From Rhodococcus sp. 4CII (GTDB lineage: Bacteria; Actinomycetota; Actinomycetes; Mycobacteriales; Mycobacteriaceae): a DNA stretch of 64,000 nucleotides. Of this stretch, positions 52,862 through 61,465 are shown piece after piece; positions within the stretch are counted from its first letter, which is position 1, and each line of letters opens with the position of its first letter. The stretch lies in contig NZ_JACCFE010000002.1 of the NCBI RefSeq assembly GCF_014256275.1, positions 4,816,001 to 4,880,000 of the forward strand, written 5' to 3'. The notes under the pieces were generated by a model. That model did no database searches, was not told where the DNA came from, and worked only from the letters and a program-made list of their open reading frames with translations. Made by a program: the position numbers and the translations under genes.

Positions 52862-53641
52862 ATGAGCGGCATGCGGAGATCTGTTCTGGTGTCACTGCTC
52901 GGCGTCGCCGCGCTCCTCGCGCCGGCCGCCTGCTCCGATCGTTCCGGCACGGCGGTGAGCGAGCCGTCGGCACCGACGACCGTCTCCGCCGCGGACACGA
53001 CCGGCACCGAGGCGACCGCGTCCGGGACCCAGCCCTACACGGAGACCGAACTGCAGGTCACCGGTTCCACCGGCCGGGTCGGCTACGACGTGACCATCCC
53101 GCAGATCGAGGGCGGCGATCCGGCGGTCACGGCGGAGTTCAACGAATCGATGCATGCCGCGCTGCAGGACCAGATCGACGGCTGGGGCACCGACTCCTTC
53201 ACGCTGAGCAGTGAGGACCACAGCGTCGCGCACATCGGCGAGCACGTGATCAGCGGCCTGCTGGTGACGTCGTGGAACGCCGATCCGCCCGGCGCGCATC
53301 CCACCCCGATCGTCGCGACGGTGGTGGTGAATGCCGACACGGCTGCCCCGATCACCCTCGGCGACCTCTTCCCCGACCTTCCGGCCGGTCTGCAGAAGCT
53401 GTCGGACGAATCCGCGCGCCTGCTCCCGGCGACGGTCGCCGGACCGGACTTCGAGCGCAGCGGCGTCGAGCCGACCGAGGCGAACTTCGCCAACTGGCTG
53501 GCCACCCCGGATGGCATGGAGATCCACTTCAACGACTATCAGGTGGGGCCGCACGCGATCGGACTCGTCACGGTCACCGTGCCGTGGGACGCGCTGGCCG
53601 ACGTGATCGACCCCGATCTCGCCCCCGTCGTGTCGAGCTAG
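52862..53641 (+). CDS. Lipoprotein with DUF3298/RsiV-like domain
   Basis: 259 aa. Signal peptide with lipobox APAAC (Cys24). After a Thr/Ser-rich linker (about 25-60), TGRVGYDVTIPQIEGGDPAVTAEFNESMHAAL ... DTAAPITLGDLFPDLPAGLQKLSDESARLLP ... FNDYQVGPHAIGLVTVTVPWDALADVIDP has the DUF4163/DUF3298 layout found in anti-sigma factor RsiV and many mycobacterial lipoproteins. There is no sigma factor nearby. The function is unknown. It begins 29 bp after the NRPS stop, so co-transcription is possible. Confidence 0.75.
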   Translation: MSGMRRSVLVSLLGVAALLAPAACSDRSGTAVSEPSAPTTVSAADTTGTEATASGTQPYTETELQVTGSTGRVGYDVTIPQIEGGDPAVTAEFNESMHAALQDQIDGWGTDSFTLSSEDHSVAHIGEHVISGLLVTSWNADPPGAHPTPIVATVVVNADTAAPITLGDLFPDLPAGLQKLSDESARLLPATVAGPDFERSGVEPTEANFANWLATPDGMEIHFNDYQVGPHAIGLVTVTVPWDALADVIDPDLAPVVSS

Positions 53642-53756
53642 CAGCTGCCCGACCGCTCACCGGGAACGAGCCTGTGGCCGCCCCGGTTTCGCGACTTACC
53701 GTCCCAGACAGGCCTTGCTGCCGAATGTGTCTGTCGAATGGGAGAGGAGCGCGCCC

Positions 53757-55418
53757 GTGAGTGCACGCACCGAGAATGATGCTCGTGCGAATCGGATCGG
53801 CGACGTGGACGCGGTCGTCGTCGGCGCGGGTTTCGCGGGTCTGTACGCGGTGTACAAACTGCGAAGCCTGGGTCTGACGGTTCAGGGTGTGGAGGCGGCC
53901 GCCGGTGTGGGCGGCACGTGGTACTGGAACCGCTATCCAGGTGCCCGGTGCGACGTGGAAAGCGTCGACTACTCGTACTCGTTCTCGCGGGAACTCGAGC
54001 AGGAGTGGGATTGGAGCGAGAAATACGCGACGCAGCCGGAGATCCTGGAGTACATCAATCATGTCGCGGACCGGTTCCACCTCCGCGACCGCTTCCTGTT
54101 CGACACGCGGGTGACGTCGGCGGAACTGGACGAGGAGTCGCTCCGGTGGGAGGTGCGTACCGACCGCGGCGACGTCCTGTCGGCCCGGTTCTGCATCTTC
54201 GCGACGGGCGCGCTGTCCACGGCCAACATGCCCGGCATTCCGGGACGCGAATCCTTCACGGGCGACTCGTATCACACCGGTCACTGGCCGCACGAGGGCG
54301 TCGACTTCACCGGCCGGAAGGTCGGGATCATCGGCACCGGGTCGTCGGGCATCCAGTCGATTCCGCTGATCGCCGAGCAGGCGGAGCACCTGTACGTGTT
54401 CCAGCGCAGCGCCAACTACAGCGTCCCGGCCGGTAACGAGACGTGGGACGACGAGATGCGGCGCGCGATCAAGGCCGGATACGACGAACGCCGGCGCCTC
54501 TCCAGGGAGAGCGGGGGCGGTTCCCCGTACAACGCGCACCCGAAGTCCGCTCTGGAGGTCTCCGAAGACGAACGTCGGGAGGCCTACGAGGTGCGGTGGA
54601 AGCTCGGGGGAGTGCTGTTCGCGAAAACCTTTCCGGACCAGACGAAGACCGACGCCGCGAACGCCACCGCGCGGGAGTTCGCGGAGGAGAAGATCCGCCG
54701 TCTCGTCGACGACCCGGCTGTCGCGGACAAGCTGATCCCGAACGATCACCCGATCGGGACCAAGCGGATCGTCACCGACACCCATTATTTCGAAACGTAC
54801 AACCGGCCGAACGTCACCCTGGTCGATCTCAAGGCGGCGCCGATCGAGTCGATCACCGCGTCGGGCATCACCACCGCCGACGCCGACTACACCCTCGACA
54901 CGCTGGTGTTCGCCACCGGATTCGACGCCATGACGGGCGCCCTGGACCGCATGCGGATAGTCGGCCGGGGTGGTGTGTCGCTGGCCGAGTACTGGAGCGA
55001 GGGGCCGAAAACCTATCTGGGTCTGGGGGTTCCGGGTTTCCCGAACCTGTTCGTCGTCACCGGACCGGGCAGCCCGTCGGTGCTCGCGAACATGGTGCTC
55101 GGCGCCGAGCAGCACGTCGACTGGATTGCGGACTGCATCGCGCATCTGTGGGAGAAGGACTACGACGCGGTGGAGGCGTCGGTGCCCGCCACGGAGCAGT
55201 GGGTCGAGCACTGCCGTGAACTCGCCGCGCAGACGCTGTTCCCGCTGGCGAACTCGTGGTACATGGGCGCCAACATCCCGGGCAAGCCGCGGGTGTTCAT
55301 GCCGTACATCGGGGGCTTCGGCGCGTACGGGCGGATCTGTGCAGAGGTCGCCGAGGAGGGATTCCGCGGGTTCGAGTTCAGCCGGTCGCGGGCGCGGCTG
55401 GCCGACCCGGTGGGATAG
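53757..55418 (+). CDS. Baeyer-Villiger monooxygenase (flavin-dependent)
   Basis: 553 aa type I BVMO. FAD motif VVGAGFAGLYAVYKLR (GxGxxG at 23-28), the BVMO fingerprint FTGDSYHTGHWP (FxGxxxHxxxWP) and the NADPH motif IIGTGSSGIQSIPLIAEQ are intact. It inserts oxygen next to a ketone to give an ester or lactone, using NADPH. GTG 53757 is preceded by GGAGAGGAG; the extension to 53715 is not needed. Downstream lies a steroid-ring cluster, so a cyclic ketone or steroid ketone is possible. It ends at a 36-bp palindrome. Confidence 0.92.
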   Translation: MSARTENDARANRIGDVDAVVVGAGFAGLYAVYKLRSLGLTVQGVEAAAGVGGTWYWNRYPGARCDVESVDYSYSFSRELEQEWDWSEKYATQPEILEYINHVADRFHLRDRFLFDTRVTSAELDEESLRWEVRTDRGDVLSARFCIFATGALSTANMPGIPGRESFTGDSYHTGHWPHEGVDFTGRKVGIIGTGSSGIQSIPLIAEQAEHLYVFQRSANYSVPAGNETWDDEMRRAIKAGYDERRRLSRESGGGSPYNAHPKSALEVSEDERREAYEVRWKLGGVLFAKTFPDQTKTDAANATAREFAEEKIRRLVDDPAVADKLIPNDHPIGTKRIVTDTHYFETYNRPNVTLVDLKAAPIESITASGITTADADYTLDTLVFATGFDAMTGALDRMRIVGRGGVSLAEYWSEGPKTYLGLGVPGFPNLFVVTGPGSPSVLANMVLGAEQHVDWIADCIAHLWEKDYDAVEASVPATEQWVEHCRELAAQTLFPLANSWYMGANIPGKPRVFMPYIGGFGAYGRICAEVAEEGFRGFEFSRSRARLADPVG

Positions 55419-55431
55419 TTTCACGGACATT

Positions 55432-55467
55432 GGTCAGCCGCGCAGGTAATTACCTGCGCGGCTGACC
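55432..55467. terminator. 36-bp perfect palindrome between convergent genes
   Basis: Arms GGTCAGCCGCGCAGGTAA and complement meet with no spacer, a fully self-complementary 36-mer. It lies 13 bp after the monooxygenase stop and 20 bp before the end of the converging gene at 55488. It is probably a bidirectional terminator; in RNA a small loop must open at its centre (TAATTA). Confidence 0.75.
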
Positions 55468-55487
55468 GATTCGTGGGAGAAGAGCGC

Positions 55488-55988
55488 TCAGTCGAGGAGT
55501 TCGTACGTGGCCCAGGCCTGGGCGAGCACGGCACCGTCGAGCGTGCACGTGATGGTCACGTCGGCCATGCGGGCGCCGTCCTGGACGTACGTCTGCTGCA
55601 GCGCGGACGACAGGTCGGCACCGGACGGCACCGACCGCCGGATGCGCGTGCGGAACCTGCGGAGGGTGCCGGGGAATTGCTCGGCGCCGTGCCGCTCGAG
55701 GAGGTCCACCGACCGATCCTCGGGGGTGACCGTCCCGGTGAAGCTGTTGGTCCAAACCTCGTAGACCAGCTGCTCGTCGCGGTTGCGGAATTGCACGAGT
55801 AGATCGTGCTCGCCCACCCGCCGGACCTGCGGCGACAGATCCGGAGAGGTCCGGGGCCGGAGCAAGAGGAGGTCCTGCTCGACCGCCGCCCCGGGCTCGG
55901 GGGTGACGGCCACCCCGTTCGGGACGGCGTCGGCGCACAGCCGGCGGATCTCTGCTGCGTACGGCTGCGAAGCGATGAGTGCGGCCAT
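55488..55988 (-). CDS. Hypothetical protein, divergent from kshA
   Basis: 166 aa from ATG 55988, with GGGAGG upstream. No family is recognised with confidence. It has an alternating beta pattern (EHDLLVQFRNRDEQLVYEVWTNSFTGTVTP, ARMADVTITCTLDGAVLAQAWATYELLD) without signal peptide or membrane segment, which could be a hotdog-like or NTF2-like fold. It shares the 55989-56215 regulatory region with kshA, so it may be co-regulated with the steroid genes. Confidence 0.55.
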   Translation of the reverse strand: MAALIASQPYAAEIRRLCADAVPNGVAVTPEPGAAVEQDLLLLRPRTSPDLSPQVRRVGEHDLLVQFRNRDEQLVYEVWTNSFTGTVTPEDRSVDLLERHGAEQFPGTLRRFRTRIRRSVPSGADLSSALQQTYVQDGARMADVTITCTLDGAVLAQAWATYELLD

Positions 55989-56065
55989 CGGTCCTCCCAT
56001 TTCACGGGTCTGTGTTTCGAACGGTAGTCCCCGCGGTGGGCGAATGGGGTGCGCGGTCCCTGTGA

Positions 56066-56085
56066 TCGGGATGCCGGCATCCCGA
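56066..56085. promoter_or_regulatory. 20-bp perfect palindrome in kshA promoter region
   Basis: TCGGGATGCCGGCATCCCGA is completely self-complementary. It lies 78 bp after the start of the hypothetical gene (on its upstream side) and 131 bp before the kshA ATG. Candidate operator for one of the local regulators. Confidence 0.5.
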
Positions 56086-56108
56086 CACTTTCCGCTTGCC
56101 CCGAAAGC

Positions 56109-56127
56109 CTCTCGCTGAGTGGGAGAG
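56109..56127. promoter_or_regulatory. IclR-like operator upstream of kshA
   Basis: On the minus strand CTCTCCCACTCAGCGAGAG. The 17-mer CTCCCACTCAGCGAGAG differs from the pobA-upstream palindrome CTTTCACTCAGTGAAAG at four positions, all C/T or A/G changes, and matches the kstD-upstream site in 14 of 17. It is 88 bp before the kshA start. Confidence 0.55.
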
Positions 56128-56215
56128 TCGGGTACCGCAGCGGGCCCGACGCGTCGACTATGAGCTACACCACACCCCGAGGGTGTTCTTGACGTACAGC
56201 GAGGCGGAGGTAGAC

Positions 56216-57376
56216 ATGGCGCGCAACAGTGCCGTTGACGGCGATGAAGTCCGGATGATCGAAGTGGGATCGGCACCAACGCGTTTCGCGCGCGGGTGGC
56301 ACTGCCTGGGTCTGGCGAAGACCTTCAGGGACGGCACCCCCCATCAGATCGACGCGTTCGGGACGTCGCTGGTGGTGTTCGAGACGTCCGACGGGACGCT
56401 CAGTGTGCTCGACGCCTACTGCCGTCACATGGGCGGCAACCTGGCGCACGGCACGGTTAAGGGCGACTCGATCGCGTGCCCCTTCCACGACTGGCGCTGG
56501 GGCGGCAACGGCAAGTGCACGGGAATCCCGTACGCGCGACGCGTCCCGCCGCTGGCGCGGACCCGGGCCTGGACGACCATCGAGCGCAACGGGCAGCTCT
56601 ACGTCTGGAACGACCCGCAGGGCAACCCGCCGCCCGCCGACGTGACGATTCCCGAGATCGAGGGATTCGGTTCTTCGGAATGGACCGACTGGACCTGGAA
56701 TTCGCTGCTCGTCGAGGGCTCGCACTGCCGCGAGATCGTCGACAACGTGGTCGACATGGCGCACTTCTACTACGTCCACTTCTCGTTCCCGCGCTACTTC
56801 AAGAACGTCTTCGAGGGGCACGTGGCCACCCAGTACATGCAGTCGACGCCGCGCCACGACATCTCGGTGGGCACCAGCTACGACGACCCCAACTCGACGC
56901 TGCGCTCGGACGCGTCGTACTTCGGCCCGTCCTACATGATCGACAAGCTGTGGAGCGAGGCGAACGGCATGATGATCGAGACGGTGCTGATCAACTGCCA
57001 CTACCCGGTCACTGCCAATTCGTTCGTCCTGCAGTGGGGCGCCATGGTCAAGAAGCCCGAGGGGCTGTCGGACGAGGTGGCCAACGGCATGGCAGCGCAG
57101 TTCGCCGAGGGCGTCGAGCTCGGATTCAAGCAGGACGTCGACATCTGGCTGAACAAGTCGCGCATCGACAACCCGCTGCTGTCGGAGGAAGACGGCCCCG
57201 TCTACCAGCTGCGCCGCTGGTACCAGCAGTTCTACGTCGACGTCGAGGACATCACCGACGACATGACCAAGCGCTTCGAATTCGAGATCGACACCACCCG
57301 GGCGGTGCAGAGCTGGGAGGCGGAGGTTGCCGACAACCTCGCCAACGGCGTCGTGCCGCTCGACACCAACGCCTGA
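56216..57376 (+). CDS. kshA: 3-ketosteroid 9-alpha-hydroxylase oxygenase component (KshA-like)
   Basis: 386 aa Rieske non-haem iron oxygenase. Rieske ligands Cys69, His71, Cys88, His91 (CRHMGGNL, CPFHDW); mononuclear iron residues in NVVDMAHFYYVHFSFP with His183 and His188 and neighbouring Asp180. Length and RYFKNVFEGHVATQY match KshA, which 9-alpha-hydroxylates 3-ketosteroids, so that together with KstD ring B opens. The partner reductase KshB is not in the window. ATG 56216 follows GGAGG. It is the first gene of kshA-hsaA-hsaC. Confidence 0.88.
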   Translation: MARNSAVDGDEVRMIEVGSAPTRFARGWHCLGLAKTFRDGTPHQIDAFGTSLVVFETSDGTLSVLDAYCRHMGGNLAHGTVKGDSIACPFHDWRWGGNGKCTGIPYARRVPPLARTRAWTTIERNGQLYVWNDPQGNPPPADVTIPEIEGFGSSEWTDWTWNSLLVEGSHCREIVDNVVDMAHFYYVHFSFPRYFKNVFEGHVATQYMQSTPRHDISVGTSYDDPNSTLRSDASYFGPSYMIDKLWSEANGMMIETVLINCHYPVTANSFVLQWGAMVKKPEGLSDEVANGMAAQFAEGVELGFKQDVDIWLNKSRIDNPLLSEEDGPVYQLRRWYQQFYVDVEDITDDMTKRFEFEIDTTRAVQSWEAEVADNLANGVVPLDTNA

Positions 57377-57411
57377 CCCTGCACCGAGTAGCGAGTAGAA
57401 GGACACGACAG

Positions 57412-58593
57412 ATGACCCACGAGGTTCTCGACAACATCATGGCGATCGCGGATCAACTCCGCGATCAGGCGCCCGAGGCCGAGCGGATCGGCCGGCTGCC
57501 CGACGACACGGCGAAGAAGCTCCGCGAGGCCGGCCCGATCAAGTTGCTGCAGCCCGGCAAGTACGGCGGTTACGAGGCGCACCCCCGCGAGTTCGCGGAA
57601 ACGGTGATGACGGCGGCGTCGCTCGACCCGGCCACGGGATGGGTGTGCGGCATCGTCGGCGTGCATCCCTGGCAGTTGGCATTCGCCGACCCGAAGGTGC
57701 AGGACGAGGTGTGGGGAGCCGACACCGACACCTGGATGGCGTCGCCGTACGCGCCGACGGGGATCGCGACCCCGGTCGACGGCGGCTACGTCTTCAACGG
57801 TCGCTGGCAGTTCTCGTCGGGAACCGATCACTGCGACTGGATCTTCCTCGGCGCGATGCTCGGCGACAAGGACGGCGCCATGGCGCTGCCGCCGAAGATG
57901 CTGCACATGATCCTGCCGCGCAGCGACTACGAGATCGTCGAGGACTCGTGGAACGTCGTCGGACTCAAGGGGACCGGTTCGAAGGACATCATCGTCCGGA
58001 ACGCGTTCGTCCCCGACTACCGGGTGATGGACGCCGACGAGGTGATGAACGGGACCGCGGTGCAGAAGTTCGGCCGCACCGAGACGCTGTACAACATGCC
58101 GTGGTCGACGATGTTCCCGCTCGGCATCTCCTCGGCCGTCGTGGGAATCGCGGAGGGCGCCCTGGCCGCTCACCTCGACTACCAGCGCGACCGCGTCGGC
58201 GCGCAGGGCACCGCGATCAAGGACGACCCGTATGTCCTGTTCGCGGTGGGTGAGGCGGCGGCCGACATCAACGCCGCCCGTCAGGAACTGCTCGCCAACG
58301 TCGACAAGATCTGGGATCTCGTCGAGTCGGGCAAGGAGGTCACGTTCGAGGACCGCGCGGCCGGCCGTCGCACCCAGGTGCGGGCCGCATGGCGTGCGGT
58401 CACCGCCGTCGACCAGATCTTCGCGCGGTCGGGCGGCAACGCGCTGCGCATGGACAAGCCCCTGCAGCGGTACTGGCGGGACGCGCACGCCGGCCTCGCG
58501 CACGCCATCCACGTGCCGAGCACCGTGTACCACGCGTCGGCGCTCAGCTCGCTCGGCCTCGACCCGGCCGACAACCTCAAGTCGATGATCTGA
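57412..58593 (+). CDS. hsaA: Flavin-dependent monooxygenase, HsaA-like oxygenase component
   Basis: 393 aa, acyl-CoA-dehydrogenase fold without the catalytic Glu: APEAERIGRLPDDTAKKLREAGPIKLLQPGKYGGYEAHPREFAETVM, GRWQFSSGTDHCDWIFLGAM and RSGGNALRMDKPLQRYWRDAHAGLAHAIH are typical of HsaA, the 3-HSA 4-hydroxylase in steroid degradation. It uses reduced flavin from a partner such as the HsaB-like gene at 62329. ATG 57412, 35 bp after kshA. Confidence 0.88.
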   Translation: MTHEVLDNIMAIADQLRDQAPEAERIGRLPDDTAKKLREAGPIKLLQPGKYGGYEAHPREFAETVMTAASLDPATGWVCGIVGVHPWQLAFADPKVQDEVWGADTDTWMASPYAPTGIATPVDGGYVFNGRWQFSSGTDHCDWIFLGAMLGDKDGAMALPPKMLHMILPRSDYEIVEDSWNVVGLKGTGSKDIIVRNAFVPDYRVMDADEVMNGTAVQKFGRTETLYNMPWSTMFPLGISSAVVGIAEGALAAHLDYQRDRVGAQGTAIKDDPYVLFAVGEAAADINAARQELLANVDKIWDLVESGKEVTFEDRAAGRRTQVRAAWRAVTAVDQIFARSGGNALRMDKPLQRYWRDAHAGLAHAIHVPSTVYHASALSSLGLDPADNLKSMI

Positions 58594-58630
58594 CCGCCGT
58601 CGGACCTCGAAAACAGCAGAAGGACAACAC

Positions 58631-59536
58631 ATGACAGACATCAAGGGACTGGGCTACGTCAAGATCCAGACCAACGACCTGGAGCGCTGGCGGACGTTCG
58701 CGTTCGACGTTCTCGGATTCGCCGAGGGCAGCGGTCCCGACGAGGACGCCCTCTACCTCCGCATGGACGAGCGCGCGGCCCGCATCGTGGTCGTGCCGGG
58801 CGAGACGGACGAGGTGGTCACCATCGGGTGGGAGGTCCGCGATCACGCGGGCCTGGTGCGCGTCCAGGAGGCGGTCGAGGCTGCAGGCATCGCCGTCAAA
58901 CCGTTGTCGGTGGAGGAGGCCGACGCACGGCGGGTCGAGGAGGTCGTGACGTTCCAGGACCCGACCGGCGCGACGATCGAGATCTTCCACGGCGCGGTCC
59001 TCGACCACAGCCCGGTGGTCACCCCGTTCGGCGCGAAGTTCGTGACCGGGGCGCAGGGCCTCGGCCACGTCGTGCTGCCGGTGATGGACTTCAGCGGAGC
59101 GTTCGACTTCTACACCGAGGTGCTCGGCTTCCTGCCCCGCGGCGCCTTCCGTATCCCGGCGCCGCCGGAGTTCGGCCCGATGCGGGTGCGCTTCATGGGC
59201 GTCAACGAGCGTCACCACAGCCTGGCGCTGTGCCCCGCACCGCACGGCGGAGCGCCGGGTCTGGTGCACATCATGGTGGAGGTCGACACGCTCGACGCCG
59301 TCGGGCAGGCGCTCGATCGTGTCGTGAAGGACGGGTTCTCCGTCTCCTCGACCCTCGGCCGCCACACCAACGACAAGATGGTGTCGTTCTACGTGCGTGC
59401 CCCCGGCGGCTGGGACGTCGAGTTCGGCACCGAGGGCATGAAGGTGGACGAGAAGTACTACTCCGCGGAGGAGATCACCGCCGACAGCTACTGGGGCCAC
59501 GACTGGTCCGGAAGTGAACCGCTGGCGGCGATGTAG
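58631..59536 (+). CDS. hsaC: Extradiol dioxygenase, HsaC-like
   Basis: 301 aa type I extradiol dioxygenase with two VOC halves. The iron triad is provided by His in GLGHVVLPV, His in GLVHIMVEV and Glu in GGWDVEFGTEGM. HsaC-type enzymes meta-cleave the catecholic ring A of 3,4-DHSA after HsaA. The hydrolase HsaD that normally follows is not in the window. ATG 58631; a T-run terminator follows the gene. Confidence 0.88.
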   Translation: MTDIKGLGYVKIQTNDLERWRTFAFDVLGFAEGSGPDEDALYLRMDERAARIVVVPGETDEVVTIGWEVRDHAGLVRVQEAVEAAGIAVKPLSVEEADARRVEEVVTFQDPTGATIEIFHGAVLDHSPVVTPFGAKFVTGAQGLGHVVLPVMDFSGAFDFYTEVLGFLPRGAFRIPAPPEFGPMRVRFMGVNERHHSLALCPAPHGGAPGLVHIMVEVDTLDAVGQALDRVVKDGFSVSSTLGRHTNDKMVSFYVRAPGGWDVEFGTEGMKVDEKYYSAEEITADSYWGHDWSGSEPLAAM

Positions 59537-59546
59537 AAGAGGTCGG

Positions 59547-59587
59547 GGCCCGGTCGCGTATCTGTCGATGCGCGCGCCGGGCCTTTT
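59547..59587 (+). terminator. Rho-independent terminator after hsaC
   Basis: GGCCCGG and CCGGGCC pair across a 23-base loop and are followed by TTTT (59584-59587), 10 bp after the hsaC stop. It is one of the few terminators in this window with a T-run. Confidence 0.6.
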
Positions 59588-59620
59588 GGCTGTTCGGGGG
59601 CGTGCACGGAGCACTATTGC

Positions 59621-59640
59621 AAATAGGTATATGCCTATTT
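59621..59640. promoter_or_regulatory. AT-rich palindrome, candidate autoregulatory operator
   Basis: AAATAGGTATATGCCTATTT: 7-bp perfect arms with a TATA centre, in an unusually AT-rich island 65 bp upstream of the IclR gene. Likely operator or core promoter of that gene; it does not resemble the CACTCAG-type sites elsewhere. Confidence 0.5.
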
Positions 59641-59704
59641 ATAGTAAGTGTCGCCAGTCACACACCGCGACGCCGCTTACGGCAGCGCCGCTACGGAGGT
59701 CCCC

Positions 59705-60496
59705 ATGACGACGTCACTCAGCCCCACCCCCACCGCCGGACTCGATCGCGCCGCCCTGCTCCTCGACGCCTTCGACGGACCGGGCAGGCTCACGCTCGCG
59801 CAGATCGTGCGCCGCACGGGGCTTCCGCGATCCTCCGCGCACCGGATGCTCGAACGTCTCGTCCAGCTGAGGTGGCTCCGCCGGGAAGGCCGGGACTACG
59901 AACTCGGCATGCGACTGTTCGAACTCGGGTCGCTCGCCGTGCACCAGGACCGCCTGCACCGGGCCGCGCTGCCGTTCCTGCACGAACTCCATCGCCTCAC
60001 CGGGCACGCCGTGCATCTCGCGGTGCTCGAGGGGATCGACGTCGTCTACCTGGAGAAGATCGCCGGACGATTCGGGGTCGGGCTGCCGTCCCGGGTCGGC
60101 GGCCGCCAGCCCGCGCACTGTACGAGCGTCGGCAAGGTGCTGCTCGCCCACTCGCCCGAGACCGTGGTCGACCGTGTCGTCGAGGCGGGCCTGCCCCGCA
60201 GCACCCGGTTCAGCATCGACTCACCCGCGGCGTTCCGCGCCGAACTGCAGAAGACCCGCGAACGCGGCGCGGCGTACGACCGGGAAGAGGACCTCGTGGG
60301 CGTCAGCTGTGTCGCCGTGCCGGTGGGCACCGACGACAACGTGGTCGCGGCCATCTCGGTGTGCGGTCCGAGCAGTCAGATCAAGCTCGATCACCGCCTC
60401 ACCGCACCGATTCGCATGTCCGCGAAGGGCACCTGGCGCAACTACATGTCGGCCGCGACCCCCGCCGCCGGCCGCGCCGACCGATACTCCGCCTGA
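59705..60496 (+). CDS. IclR-family transcriptional regulator
   Basis: 263 aa from ATG 59705, with GGAGG upstream. The winged helix is LTLAQIVRRTGLPRSSAHRMLERLVQLRWLRREG; the effector domain has LPFLHELHRLTGHAVHLAVLEGIDVVYLEKIAGRF and CVAVPVGTDDNVVAAISVCGPSSQIK. Located in the middle of the steroid cluster, it is the best candidate regulator of kshA-hsaA-hsaC and perhaps hsaB-kstD, whose promoters share an IclR-like site. Confidence 0.85.
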   Translation: MTTSLSPTPTAGLDRAALLLDAFDGPGRLTLAQIVRRTGLPRSSAHRMLERLVQLRWLRREGRDYELGMRLFELGSLAVHQDRLHRAALPFLHELHRLTGHAVHLAVLEGIDVVYLEKIAGRFGVGLPSRVGGRQPAHCTSVGKVLLAHSPETVVDRVVEAGLPRSTRFSIDSPAAFRAELQKTRERGAAYDREEDLVGVSCVAVPVGTDDNVVAAISVCGPSSQIKLDHRLTAPIRMSAKGTWRNYMSAATPAAGRADRYSA

Positions 60497-60511
60497 GACG
60501 AAGGAGCACGA

Positions 60512-61465
60512 ATGCCGCTCGACGAGCAGGCCGAGACCATTCTCCGGGGATTGAACGACAACTTCCCCCGGGTGGAGACCATGACGGGTGCGCAGGCACG
60601 GGCGGCGACGAAAGCAGGACGCACGGCCGTCGTCGACGCCGAACCGGTGGGTGCCGTGCAGGATCGGGAGATACCGGGTGGTGCAGGCCCGATCGGGGTG
60701 CGGATCTATTCGCCCGTGGCGCGCCCGGCGGAGCCCCTGCCCGTCGTCGTCTACTTCCATGGCGGCGGGTTCGTGATCTGCGACCTCGACAGCCACGACG
60801 GCTTCTGCCGTGCGATGTGCACCGGGACCGGCGCCGTCGTCGTCTCCGTCGACTACCGCCTGGCGCCGGAGGCGCGGTGGCCCGCGGCAGCCGACGACGC
60901 CTACGCCGCGACGTGCTGGATCGCGCAGCACGCCCACGAGTTCGGCGGCGACTCGGACCGGCTTCTCGTCGCCGGCGACAGCAGCGGGGGCAACCTTGCC
61001 GCGGTCGCCGCACTGATGGCCAGGGACCGGGGCGCCCCCGCCGTCGCCGGGCAGCTACTGATCTACCCGGTCATCGAACCGGTCTTCGACACCGAGTCCT
61101 ACGAGGAGTTCGCGGAGGATCACTTCCTCACCCGCGCTGCGATGCAATGGTATTGGGATCAGTACCTGCCCGATCGCCGCGACGACGTACCCGTCTACGC
61201 CGCCCCCGTGCGGGCCGAGGATCTCGGTGGGCTGCCCCCCGCGATCGTGATCACCGCCGAACGCGATCCGCTGCGATCCGAGGGGGAGAAGTACGCCGCG
61301 GCACTCGCCGACGCCGGTGTGCCCGTGCACTGCCGGCGAGTCGCGGGAATGTTCCACGGATTCCTGACGATCGACGCGATGACCGCGGCGCAGACCGAGC
61401 GGCGAGAGCTGTGGCCGCGACTGCGGGATCTGATGGCCGAGCGGGCAGGAACCCCGTCGACCTAG
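60512..61465 (+). CDS. Alpha/beta hydrolase, HSL-type esterase
   Basis: 317 aa of the hormone-sensitive-lipase family: oxyanion motif YFHGGGFVICDLDSHD, nucleophile GDSSGG, acid in TAERDPLRSEG, His in GMFHGFLTI. It hydrolyses short acyl esters, possibly acylated steroids or a BVMO-made ester, which is a context guess. It is not the meta-cleavage hydrolase HsaD, which has another N-terminus. ATG 60512 lies 15 bp after the IclR stop. Its TAG stop shares CTAG with the converging PadR gene. Confidence 0.87.
   Translation: MPLDEQAETILRGLNDNFPRVETMTGAQARAATKAGRTAVVDAEPVGAVQDREIPGGAGPIGVRIYSPVARPAEPLPVVVYFHGGGFVICDLDSHDGFCRAMCTGTGAVVVSVDYRLAPEARWPAAADDAYAATCWIAQHAHEFGGDSDRLLVAGDSSGGNLAAVAALMARDRGAPAVAGQLLIYPVIEPVFDTESYEEFAEDHFLTRAAMQWYWDQYLPDRRDDVPVYAAPVRAEDLGGLPPAIVITAERDPLRSEGEKYAAALADAGVPVHCRRVAGMFHGFLTIDAMTAAQTERRELWPRLRDLMAERAGTPST

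Noticed and set aside
51248..52973. Minus-strand frames opposite the second half of the NRPS
   Set aside because: Antisense shadows of the condensation domain; composition is Arg/Ser-rich with no motif.
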